NCBI GenBank assembly: GCA_026770615.1
Contig: MU631482.1
Coordinates: forward strand, 196,196 to 224,094
Source of the DNA: Pavlovales sp. CCMP2436
Taxonomy: Eukaryota; Haptophyta; Pavlovophyceae; Pavlovales
Reading direction: 5' to 3'
Length of the DNA: 27,899 bases
This document shows, piece after piece, positions 18,389-26,585 of this stretch (its first letter is position 1; each line of letters begins with the position of its first letter). Below the pieces are notes generated by a model that made no database searches, was not told the DNA's origin, and saw only the letters and a list, made by a program, of their open reading frames with translations. A program made the position numbers and the translations under genes.

Positions 18389-19542
18389 CTAGGTCATGCA
18401 AGTGGGCGCTCCGTCCCATTCAAGGCGCTCGTCAGTGCTGTCGGTGGAGGCGGGGCTGCAGCACGAGCTCCACAGGCAGACGCCTGGGTGTATCCAAACG
18501 TGACTGTTGTAGTCCTCCCACCTAAAAGCATCAGGTGATGCGACCCAGACCTCGGCGACCCTGCTGGCAGGAACCATGTCGGAGATAACGAACAGCGCGA
18601 GCAGCAGGTCGTCGAGGTGCACCGTCCCCTCGCCTAGCCCGAGGCTGTCGAGCAGGCTGCCCACGATAGCTGGCGACGGGGGAGGCTCGATGCTCTGTGA
18701 GAACCATGCCACATTGATGCCTCGCAGCCAACGAGGCGGAGCAGCTCGCCGCAGCCTGGCGGCGGGGTTGGGAGCTTCGCGTTATCGACAATTGATCCGC
18801 CGAGGAGAAGCCCGTCGAACCAGCTGAGCAGCTTCTGTCCGCGCATGCCGAGCGAGCCGTGCATTGCCTCTGCCAGCCGCGGCTCGTCCACCACACCAAT
18901 AACTGTAGCGTGGAGCACCCACTTGCGAGATTCGTGCGTGTTCCCATGGTAGGTGCCGACCACTGAAGAATGAAAGGCGACGAGGTCGCCCCGCGGGCTC
19001 GCCAACACGAAGTGCTTGACGTACCGGTCGTCGGCGAGGCTGCAGTTGTTGGTGCGGTCGAGCATGACGTCAAGCCCTTGCGTGAGCGCAGCCAGCAGCA
19101 CGCGGGCCGAAACCACAGAGGTCGCGCACTGTGCGAACAATTCGCCGACGTCTCGGAGCGTGCGCGCACGCGACTGGTCTGGGGGGTGCGCGTGGTTCAG
19201 CACCAACCCGAACCATGGACGATTCTCTTCGAGGTCCATGGCTATCGCCTCTAGCATGTCGTAACACGCGCGGTGCCGCGCCTTGGCGAGCGCTGAGCCG
19301 CCCGAGACCAGCTCGCACACGTCGCGAAGGAGGTATGCCATTTTGCCCACCGATGCGCGCGGCTTGACGCCGGGCGGGCCCCAGCGAGTCTCGAACGCCG
19401 AGCGCCACGGGTCGAGGCGCGAGAGCGCGTGGCACGAACGCAGCGCGCTTGCAATGTCTCGCGGCGCGGCGAGCGCGAGCACGCTCTCGAGGGTCTCTGC
19501 TGGGAGGTCCGTCAAGCGCAGCGGCCCGTCCATCCGCGGCAT
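18389..19542 (-). pseudogene. F-box-like protein, copy 2, frameshifted near its end
   Basis: From ATG 19542 the first 48 residues, with GPLRLTDLPAETLESVLALA and SALRSCHALSRLDPWRSAFE, look like an F-box region that would bind SKP1. The following domain matches copy 1 (LLRDVCELVSGGSALAKARH, ASPRGDLVAF, ATVIGVVDEPRLAEAMHGSL, LLSWFDGLLLGGS). Near 18712-18745, after LLRLVGCEA, the frame runs into unrelated residues. The expected continuation (VAWFSQSIEPPPSPAIVGSL to the stop at 18389) is in another frame, so a few bases were lost relative to copy 1. It keeps the start and the Trp codon that copy 1 has lost. Product function is unknown. A truncated 302-residue protein could still be made. Confidence 0.65.
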
Positions 19543-19577
19543 CGCTCAATCGGCGGTCGCTCGCTAACTAACCGAGA

Positions 19578-19627
19578 GGTGCGTAAGTTTCTAGCTAAAC
19601 GTCCGTCCCGGGAGGCTCGCACTGGAC
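19578..19627 (+). repeat. Family E, left half (split copy)
   Basis: GTGCGTAAGTTTCTAGCTAA then GTCCGTCCCGGGAGGCTCGC, as at 16909. The right half is at 20538-20583; the C-family element lies between. Confidence 0.75.
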
Positions 19628-19635
19628 TACTCCCC

Positions 19636-19669
<34 letters not shown>

Positions 19670-19762
19670 CGGCTCAGCATGGTTCAACAGGTGTTGTTCA
19701 GTCACTGGCTTGGTCGACGTCAGGCTGAGGTCGAGCGATCGACCCAAATCCTCATGCACCAG

Positions 19763-19786
19763 CACTCACACCAAAGGGTGTGAGTG
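19763..19786. other. 10-bp stem hairpin before the C end
   Basis: CACTCACACC and GGTGTGAGTG pair perfectly around AAAG. The same hairpin is at about 21591-21614 in the inverted element (CACTCACACC-CTTT-GGTGTGAGTG). The short copy at 15861-15982 breaks off within it. It marks the border between the array and the C 3' region. Confidence 0.8.
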
Positions 19787-19860
19787 TGTTAGCCCCGGTC
19801 CCCACGCCCCGCCTCGGCCGCGCCTCGGCCGCCGCAGCTCTGCCGTGACGGCCGCAGGGA

Positions 19861-20330
19861 GCAGCATCGTCTTTGTAGCCTTGGTCGCCTTGAGCAGCGT
19901 CTCTGTCCGCGGCCCGCCGCCGCGCGCAGCAGCGCCCTCCGCAAGCGTGCGACTCACATCCACTTGAGGACCCGAGCGAGACGGGTGGTCGAGAGGTGCC
20001 AGCGAGTACCTCAAGTGGACAGCATCGCGACGCTGCGAGCGCGCACACTGCGGCGGCCGCAGGAAGCAGCATCGTCGTCGTAGCCTTGGTAGCCTTGAGC
20101 GGCGTCTCCGCGTGCTGCCCGCCGCCGCGCGCAGCAGCGCCCTCCGCAAGCGTGCGACTCACATCCACTTGAGGACCCGAGCGAGACGGGTGGTCGAGAG
20201 GTGCCAGCGAGTACCTCAAGTGGACAGCATCGCGACGCTGCGAGCGCGCACACTGCGGCGGCCGCAGGAAGCAGCATCGTCGTCGTAGCCTTGGTAGCCT
20301 TGAGCGGCGTCTCCGCGTGCTGCTCGCCAC
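19861..20330 (-). repeat. 205-bp tandem repeat array, left
   Basis: GCAGCATCGTC starts at 19861, 20066 and 20271, a period of 205. Each full unit carries CCACTTGAGG and CCTCAAGTGG as inverted arms (e.g. 19960-19969 with 20009-20018). Because 205 is not a multiple of three, a ribosome crossing the array reads each unit in a new frame. Confidence 0.85.
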
Positions 20331-20537
20331 CGCGCGAAACAGCGCCCGTCACAGCACGTGACAGAAGCAATGGCATGGTGGCGAAGAGCAACATCATGGT
20401 GGCAAGCCAGGCACCGTCTCCCTCGGGGGGCGCAGTTGCAGCTACACGCTCGCGCAGCACAGGGAGCAGCGGGGCTACGATGGCGGAAGGACCTAATGAT
20501 GTACTCCCCTTACTAGACCCAAGCGTTGAAACTTTAT

Positions 20538-20583
20538 CATATCCAGGGATACATCCCGGGCACACGGATACCGTCCCCACCGC
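20538..20583 (+). repeat. Family E, right half (split copy)
   Basis: CATATCCAGGGATACATCCC then GGCACACGGATACCGTCCCC, as at 16978. It completes the E copy begun at 19578. Confidence 0.75.
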
Positions 20584-20676
20584 TAACTTATTCGTTTACT
20601 GTACTCGAATTTGTTGGATCGAAATTGTCTGGAAGATTTCAGATTTCCTACTCTAAGTACTGGGTGCATACTATAT

Positions 20677-20867
20677 TTATGATAGGAATTCAAGCTGGCG
20701 TCTGACTGTTCTGAATGTTGTGCTGGTCTGAGCGCTGCGTCACCCATTGCCTGCTGCGTGCCTTAGTCGGCTGCGCTGGCTTGGGCGCCACCGCGCGTGC
20801 CGATGGATCTCCGGTAGAGTGCCCGGGCAAGGGCGTTTAGGGAGATGATCTGCTGGTTGCTGTTTGT
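20677..20867 (-). mobile_element. Family A retroposon with 10-bp target duplication
   Basis: A 191-bp A unit, TTATGATAGG tail on the left and GTTGCTGTTTGT at the right (its 5' end). CATACTATAT lies immediately outside both ends (20667-20676 and 20868-20877), a clean target-site duplication. Its 5' end is at nearly the same base as the copy ending near 21955, so this may be a fixed short form rather than a random truncation. Confidence 0.8.
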
Positions 20868-20881
20868 CATACTATATAATT

Positions 20882-21713
20882 TACCTTCCGCCATCGTAGC
20901 CCCGCTGCTTCCTGTGCTGCGCGAGCGTGCAGCTGCAACTGCGCCCCCCGAGGGAGACGGTGCCTGGCTTGCCACCATGATGTTGCTCTTCGCCACCATG
21001 CTATTGCTTCTGTCACGTGCTGTGACGGGCGCTGTTTCGCGCGGTGGCGAGCAGCACGCGGAGACGCCGCTCAAGGCTACCAAGGCTACGACGACGATGC
21101 TGCTTCCTGCGGCCGCCGCAGTATGCGCGCTCGCAGCGTCGCGATGCTGTCCACTTGAGGTACTCGCTGGCACCTCTCGACCACCCGTCTCGCTCGGGTC
21201 CTCAAGTGGATGTGCGTCGCGCGCTTGCGGAGGGCACTGCTGCGCGCGGCGGCGGGCCGCACGCGAAGACGCCGCTCAAGGATACCAAGGCTACGACGAC
21301 GATGCTGCTTCCTGCGGCTGCCGCAGTGTGCGCGCTCGCAGCGTCGCGATGCTGTCCACTTGAGGTACTCGCTTGCACCTCTCGACCACCCGTCTCGCTC
21401 GGGTCCTCAAGTGGATGTGCGTCGCGCGCTTGCGGAGGGCGCTGCTGCGCGCGGCGGCGGGCCGCACGTGGAGACGCCGCTCAAGGCTACCAAGGCTACA
21501 AAGACGATGCTGCTCCCTGCGGCCGCCACGGCAGGGCTGCGGCGGCCGAGGCGCGGCCGAGGCGGGACGTGGGGGCCGGGGCTAACACACTCACACCCTT
21601 TGGTGTGAGTGCTGGTGCATGAGGGTTTGGGTCGATCGCTCGACCTCAGCCCGACGTCGACCAAGCCAGTGACTGAACAGCACCTGTTGAACCATGCTGA
21701 GCCGCTAATATAT
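20882..21713 (+). mobile_element. C-family retroposon, inverted relative to the 19637 copy
   Basis: CCTTCCGCCATCGTAGCCCC at the start to GAGCCGCTAATATATAT at the end, collinear with the 19637-20501 element read on its minus strand. It again holds three 205-bp repeat starts (ACGACGATGC near 21091 and 21296, then 21501), the hairpin and the C end. Plus-strand frames of 172-192 codons run through it (hydrophobic TMMLLFATMLLLL near the start). The pair forms inverted arms of about 820 bp around the A copy. Confidence 0.7.
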
Positions 21714-21917
21714 ATCCTTATCAGTAATATAAATATTCATTATAATGTATCTTTTATTTAATGAAATTTAGATTGATACATGATTTACTACTTATTCGAT
21801 CTCGTTTAAATATAGTATACTACTCCGCGGATATAGAGTGAGTTTATTCGATGTTTTGCTCCATACATTTGATGTATTCCAGTAATGATATCTAAAGAAT
21901 AACATATAGTTCGATAG
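21714..21917. other. AT-rich spacer between elements
   Basis: Begins with TTATCAGTAATATAAATAT, the same tail variant seen in sulfotransferase intron 1, so it may contain the trace of another A tail. No gene is seen. Confidence 0.5.
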
Positions 21918-22150
21918 TTAGACGCCAGCTTGAATCCCTATCATAAATATAATCAAACAGCAACCAGTAGATCATCTCCCTAAACGCCCTTGCCCGGGCA
22001 CTCTACCGGAGATCCATCGGCACGCGCGGTGGCGCCCAAGCCAGCGCAGCCGACTAAGGCACGCAGCAGACAATGGGCGACGCAGCGCTCAGACCAGCAC
22101 AACATTCAGAACAGTCAGACGCCAGCTTGAATCCCTATCATAAATATATA
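21918..22150 (+). mobile_element. Family A copy with a second A tail in front
   Basis: A 36-bp A end (AGACGCCAGCTTGAATCCCT, ATCATAAATATA) at 21918-21953 is directly followed by a complete short A unit (AAACAGCAACCAGTAGATCA to the same tail). Two A ends in tandem suggest insertion into, or recombination at, a pre-existing A tail. It is plus-strand oriented with the tail on the right. Confidence 0.75.
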
Positions 22151-22152
22151 TA

Positions 22153-22325
22153 TATTAACGGCTCAGCATTGATCAACAGGTGGTGTTCACTCACTGACTT
22201 CGTCGACGTAGAGTACTTAACATAGAGTAGTTAACGTAACTTTATATATACACCCCCCTACATTAATATATAGCGGCTCAGCATGGTCCAACAGGTGTTG
22301 TTCACTCACTGACTTGGTCGACGTC
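22153..22325 (-). repeat. Two family C end fragments
   Basis: ACGGCTCAGCATTGATCAAC (22155-22205) and GCGGCTCAGCATGGTCCAAC (22265-22325), each preceded by TA-rich sequence and each stopping near GTCGACGT. Both are 50-60-bp truncated C ends, separated by AT-rich DNA. Confidence 0.7.
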
Positions 22326-22339
22326 AGACGTTAGTCTTG

Positions 22340-22375
22340 GCAATGAAGGGGGGTTCTGGCTGGTGGTGTTTCAAG
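22340..22375 (+). repeat. Family D short fragment
   Basis: GGTTCTGGCTGGTGGTGTTTC followed by AAGTTAAG resembles the start of the copies at 7267-7350 and 13350-13424. Confidence 0.45.
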
Positions 22376-22944
22376 TTAAGTCTTTTCATATATATCGGAT
22401 GCGCATGAACATGCCGTGTCCTGCAAGTTCCTCGCTAGTTTATGACATGGTACAGGTCGACGCTGACATGCACTAAATATAGCAGATGCTGACAATCGAG
22501 CTCACGTGGACACAGAGCTTGCAAGGGACGATAGTTAGCTCTACCAATAATCATAACCGTAACAACACATACACATTGTTATATAAATAAATGGATATTC
22601 AGATATTCAAATAAATATATCCTATAACGCAGGTGGTGCTTTCGCCTTGTGCCGTCAACAATAGTCTTGAGACGTCGTCGGTCGCCGTTGTTGACCGTCA
22701 GGAGCGGCAGCATGGCCCCGGCGCGGGGTATACACAAAGAGGCAGCTTCGCACATTGGGGTATATATTTGAAACTAACTTTACAGTTAGTTGGATGGAGA
22801 CGATAAACATGTATTATTATAAATTACGTCGGATTATTCACTCTTTTTCTCTCTCATTTTTTCGAAATGTTTCTCATATATTTCCATTTAATGGCCAAGG
22901 ACCTGGCTGGAGCAGGCCAGCAGCCACCGGCGGAGGCTAGCTCG
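22376..22944. other. AT-rich region, no gene seen
   Basis: This is downstream of the minus-strand gene ending at 22945. GTCAACAA and TTGTTGAC (about 22653 and 22687) are the arms of a loose inverted repeat. No other structure is supported. Confidence 0.4.
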
Positions 22945-23377
22945 CTACTCCAGTCGATCGCCGATGACTAGTGAGTAGGGGACGTAGGCATCGGCCCCCA
23001 GACCCTCGCGCCCACGGCAAATAGGTGCAGTGCGACGACCTTGAAAGCTGACGGTTCCGTTGTTGTCCATGTGGCTCAGGACGTCCTGCAAGGTAGTAAG
23101 GAATGGGACTAAGGAGGAGCGTGGGAAGGCGCGGTGGAAGGAGATAGGGGTAGGGATAGGAGTGAGGGGGTAGTGCGCACCAGCAGCATGTCCATTGTAG
23201 GCGTGGCAAGTCGGAGCGTCTCACACTCTACAACAAAGGCGCAAAAGATCTCCGAGACAGAGAGCGACTCCAGCTTGCTCGCTTGCACCATTTTGTCAAC
23301 CGTCTGCTGCACAACTTCCCCCGCCCCCTCCACTGCATGCGCCTCCGCCTGCGCCTGCGCCTTCTCTGCGCCTCTGT
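22945..23377 (-). CDS. Last two exons of a gene with an EF-hand-like motif
   Basis: One exon runs 23377 to 23181 after a TTGCTCAG acceptor. It encodes an Ala/Gln/Glu-rich helix (AEKAQAQAEAHAVEGAGEVV) and SLSVSEIFCAFVVECETLRL, and ends LL before GTGCGC. The next runs 23085 to the TAG at 22947-22945 after CCTTGCAG and reads DVLSHMDNNGTVSFQ, then ends SLVIGDRLE. Both junction sides are phase 0. HMDNNGTVSF resembles an EF-hand calcium loop with Gly at position 6 and Val at 8, but position 1 is His instead of Asp, so calcium binding is doubtful. The motif and the splice agreement make a real gene likely. The family is not recognised. The upstream exon must end in phase 1; it was not placed. Confidence 0.45.
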
Positions 23378-23589
23378 CTGAGCAACAGACAGATGGACAG
23401 CAGGCATGGGCGGAAGAGGGGGGAGGAGGGGAGGGGTGCAGCTGGCGGGTATTCGATATTTCTTGAATCGTGGATGTTGTGTTGGCGACCCGCGGTGGTA
23501 TGGAGACCGGTGACCTTGGCGTTGAGCCCCGTGACCAAGTCGTGAGGTTTAGTGCAGCCGCTTGATCGAGTTTCGGAGTGATCATGCGG

Positions 23590-23756
23590 GGCGGCTGCAT
23601 GGCTGCCTCGTTGCTACTGGGCGGCGCCGCCCCGCCGGCCCGCGGATCACGAATGTGCCCGTGCAGTTGACCGCGTGCAGCCGGAGCGCACCGCTGGTGA
23701 CCTCGACCTCGACGCCATCGGGCAGTTCGATGCAATGCAGAGGCTCTCGTAACGAA
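23590..23756 (-). CDS. Possible upstream exon, beta-rich
   Basis: The minus strand reads NYSLREPLHCIELPDGVEVE then VTSGALRLHAVNCTGTFVIR in one open frame. Alternating hydrophobic residues suggest beta strands. It may belong to the same gene as the exons at 22945-23377, but splice borders could not be fixed. Confidence 0.25.
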
Positions 23757-23766
23757 TAGTTACCAT

Positions 23767-23845
23767 GGTCTAGACGCGCGCGGCCGGCTGTGCCGGTGTG
23801 AATGGTCTCGACACGCGCGCGGCCGGCTGGCGGTGTGAGCGGTCT
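23767..23845. repeat. 37-bp tandem duplication
   Basis: GGTCTAGACGCGCGCGGCCG starts at 23767 and GGTCTCGACACGCGCGCGGC at 23804, with a third partial GGTCT at 23841. Units share CGGCCGGCTG and GGTGTGA. Confidence 0.8.
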
Positions 23846-23947
23846 ATTTTGCCACTCAAAATAGTCACTCTCTTTTTCAGAGGTCGTAACTCCCTTGGGA
23901 TTGCAATGGAAGACGCGTGCAAAAGCCTCAAGGAAAATTTTTATCCG

Positions 23948-24180
23948 TTCCATCCGTTCGTTACGTTCTCATCCGTTCTCATCCGTTCACCAGAACGGAT
24001 GTGTGCTCCGTTCTCGTCCGTTCTCGTCCGTTCTCGTCCGTTCATCTTTGCGAATAACGCAATGAACGCATCTCTGAGAATGCAATAAGCGTATTAAACT
24101 CAATGAGCGCACCCTTAAAAAGTTTAGTGAACGCAATGAACGGATGGAGAACGGACGAGAACGGATGAGAACGAATATGC
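23948..24180. repeat. CCGTTCTCRT decamer arrays, both orientations
   Basis: TCTCATCCGT and TCTCGTCCGT are repeated between 23965 and 24042. The complement (GAACGGATGA, GGACGAGAAC) appears at 24138-24175. More single copies lie at 24580-24770. The arrays in opposite orientation form a loose inverted repeat. Confidence 0.75.
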
Positions 24181-24561
24181 TCTATTTTGATAGAGCAGGA
24201 TAACCATGGGTTGCTCCTTTTTGATCGATGCTTAAGACCGTGAAGCTCTTTTTCGATCAAGTGCAGCATAACTTAAAACGACGTAGGTTTGTTGTGTAAA
24301 CGACGTAGGTTCGTTGTGTAACCCGCTGCACCTGGTCGGTGGGGCTCTTGCCTGCGGCGCAATTATAACTCTTATCGTAATTATTATGCAGAACTGCCTA
24401 TAATTCCTAAGTGCGGAGCATTCAGAAGTGTAGATTTATCTAGGGATCGACGTACTTGGTGTACGACACGTTCATTGCGTTCATTTCTGAGAACGCAATA
24501 AACGTATTAAACGCAATGAACGCACCCTTACAAAGTTGAATGAACGCAATGAACGGATGGT
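24072..24561 (+). repeat. Pair of 75-bp direct repeats 414 bp apart
   Basis: 24072-24147 and 24486-24561 both read TCTGAGAA(T/C)GCAATAA, then CGTATTAAA, CACCCTTA and GAACGCAATGAACGGATGG. Both end in the decamer-type AACGGATG sequence. The 340 bp between them contain the 22-bp tandem repeat. Confidence 0.8.
24277..24320. repeat. 22-bp tandem repeat, two units
   Basis: AACGACGTAGGTTTGTTGTG and AACGACGTAGGTTCGTTGTG, each followed by TA. Confidence 0.85.
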
Positions 24562-24945
24562 AAATTATTTTTAAGAATCCGTTCTCGTCCGTTCGCTTGA
24601 AAATCAGACATCGAAATTACGCTCTGAAATCCGTTGCATCCGTTTCCATCCGTTCTGAACGGAGACGAAGGCTGGTAATATACTCCGTTCGTATGCTTTC
24701 TTCGAACGTATGAAAGCGGAAATGGAACGGAATTCGGACGGATAAGAACGGATGAGAACGGATTAAACAGATGCAAAAACGGATTTCCGAAAGGCTTTCG
24801 CGCACTTTCCTAAAGGCTTTTGCGCAATTATCCCGATTGCAATCCCCTACAACTCTCTGGGGATTGCCTGGGATTGCAATTCCCTGGAAGTTCCAATCCC
24901 AATCCCAATCCCAGGTTCTGCCGAGAACTCCTAATCCCTAACTAC
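24562..24945. repeat. Dispersed decamer copies and CAATCCC repeats
   Basis: Scattered CCGTT(C/T)-type decamers continue to about 24770. GAAAGGCTTTCGCGCA and TAAAGGCTTTTGCGCA form a near duplicate (24788-24826), and AATCCC is repeated at 24892-24912. No gene. Confidence 0.6.
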
Positions 24946-25640
24946 GGTGAACACCGTCGTCCGTCCCGAACTTTGTGCCGCGATCGCATGTGAGCGGCTC
25001 TCTGCGGTAAGACGGCGAGCATTACTTTCGGCGTTGGGGTTAGACGAGGATGTACTCGATGGCGCGGCGCAATCTCCTGAGTGGGGAAACGGTGCCTCAA
25101 GAGGGAGTGGTAGTCGAGAGCAGATGGCGGACCGACGAGCACCACGAACGGCGCGGATGATGTTGGCGAGTGCGACGTCGTCGTCACTCGACTGTGTGCG
25201 GGGAGTTCGTGGTGAATCGGTCGTACGCCACCCGTCGGCCTTGGGCGGCGCACGTGCGGGGCCTCGAGCCCGCGTGCTCTCTCGCCGCCCGAGCCGCAAA
25301 TCAACGAATGGAAGACGTGGGTGAGCCTCAAATGGAAGATGCGCCGAATTTGAAAACCTGGGAATATCAAACTGCATCCCCCTGTACAGTAGAGCCGCGT
25401 GCTGTCGCAAAATTAACCTCCCCTTTCCACCCCCGTTTGGGCAAAGGAGGAATGATGATGGATATGTACCTCCTTTGACGCGGTCCGGTCTTTAGACGGG
25501 TCCAGCTATTCGGGGTATGAGCCTAGTCTAGTCAAAATTCGGGATGCTTCAGCCCGTTCTGATCAAAATTTGGTCAAGGACAAGATTGGTTTTTAGTTTC
25601 TACTTACTAGGCTTAGAATTTAAATATTAGCGATGATGTC
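24946..25640. other. GC-rich then AT-rich region, no confident gene
   Basis: A GC-rich block (24946-25330) has overlapping open frames on both strands (125 plus-strand codons, 142-159 minus-strand codons). None has a recognisable domain, and their mutual overlap suggests composition effects. The rest to 25640 is AT-rich with two GTCAAAATT(C/T)GG phrases near 25535 and 25562. Confidence 0.35.
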
Positions 25641-26000
25641 ATTTCGGCGCAGGGAATGTGCAAGGGCCGCGCGTGTCGTTCTTCCCAGTGCGGTGGTGCG
25701 CGGGAAATAGACCCGCGCTATATATTCCCGCGCTATTTACGCGCGCAGCGCTGCAGCCACCGGGCCGCATCGTGGCACGCGCTGAAGAAGGACGAGCCTG
25801 AGAAGCGGCGCGGCGGTTACGCCCGGGCCGAGGTGAGGTGCCCCCGGCGCACCCGCGGAGGGCCGTGAGGCCGCCGCCATCGCCCGGGCCGATAAATGCC
25901 GCGGCGCTGCTTTTGAAAAGTCGCTGTTCATTGCTGGGCACACTGCACCCCGCCGCCCGCAGCTTCGCGCTCGTCCTCCTGCGAGTTGGGGAGGGGGGTG
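25641..26000. other. GC-rich block with a possible plus-strand exon
   Basis: GCTATATATTCCCGCGCTAT near 25718 contains a short repeat (CCCGCGCTAT twice). The plus strand then reads HRAASWHALKKDEPEKRRGG then YARAE up to a GAG/GTGAGG donor-like site at about 25831. This could be one exon of an unknown gene, but no partner exon was found. Confidence 0.25.
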
Positions 26001-26044
26001 ATTAGAGTGTGTACATATCTAGAAGTACGTCCCCCCTCCATACA

Positions 26045-26235
26045 AATGCCCACGTTTGAGAGAGCAGGGGGGGGGTCATTAGTGTGTGCATGTGTTGTGT
26101 GGGTGTGACATAGGGCACACGGGTGGGCTGGGGTGGGGGGTCATTAGTGTGTGCATGTGTTGTGTGTGTGTGATATAGGGCACACGGGGGGGGAGTCATT
26201 CGTGTGTGCATGTGTCGTGTGTGCGTGTGCCAAAG
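26045..26235. repeat. GT-rich minisatellite
   Basis: Three units begin TCATT(A/C)GTGTGTGCATGTGT at about 26076, 26141 and 26197 (spacing about 65 and 56). Each is followed by GTGTGA or GTGCC and, in the first two, TAGGGCACACGG. Confidence 0.8.
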
Positions 26236-26370
26236 GACATGGGCCATGTTGCAAGATGAAACGTGAAAGGTAAAAAAAAAGAGAAAAAATGATGAAAGTT
26301 GTGTATGTGTGAAGATTACGCCTGGAATTGGCCAGGTGAGATCGGGTAGTCGATTTGTATACTACTGATA

Positions 26371-26433
26371 GGAATACAAGCTGTCGTCTGACTGTCCTGA
26401 AATTTGTGCTGGTCTGAGCGCTGCGTCGCCCAC
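26371..26433 (-). repeat. Family A end fragment
   Basis: GATAGGAATACAAGCTGTCG, then CTGGTCTGAGCGCTGCGTCG. These are the last 63 bp of A. Family B follows within 75 bp, the only place where A and B are close. Confidence 0.75.
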
Positions 26434-26504
26434 TTGCGCGAGTTTTATAAAAAATTATTTTATATTCAAACAGGGCGCTTATGTTATGCCCGTATTGCAT
26501 CGGC

Positions 26505-26545
26505 CTGCAAGTCGGGGGACGTTAAAGAACTATAATAATAATAAT
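26505..26545 (+). repeat. Family B 3' fragment with ATA tail
   Basis: TGCAAGTCGGGGGACGTTAA then AGAACTATAATAATAATAAT. On the minus strand it lies behind a CAG/GTCAGT donor-like site (26586/26585). Confidence 0.7.
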
Positions 26546-26585
26546 AATATTAGTATTAGTAATAAATAAATAAATAAACACTGAC

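Larger units (their letters stand above)
19637..20501 (-). mobile_element. C-family retroposon inserted in family E, with 9-bp target duplication
   Basis: TACTCCCCT flanks the insertion at 19628-19636 and 20502-20510. Read on the minus strand, the element starts near 20501 (GGTCCTTCCGCCATCG), carries an open region with a hydrophobic segment (TMMLLFATMPLLL), then the 205-bp tandem array, a hairpin (19763-19786), the C end and a TA tail (19638-19665). A tailed insertion with short flanking repeats fits target-primed reverse transcription, though no reverse transcriptase is encoded, so it must depend on another element. Minus-strand frames of 189-192 codons cross the array. Whether they are translated is unknown. 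Confidence 0.7.

Noticed and set aside
19637..21713. An LTR retrotransposon or a composite DNA transposon with 820-bp inverted ends
   Set aside because: The arms are two separate elements, each with a 3' tail, one with its own 9-bp duplication. There are no TG..CA ends, primer site or integrase, and the centre holds an independent A insertion.
23948..24050. CRISPR array
   Set aside because: The repeats are 10 bases long in direct tandem without unique spacers, in eukaryotic DNA.
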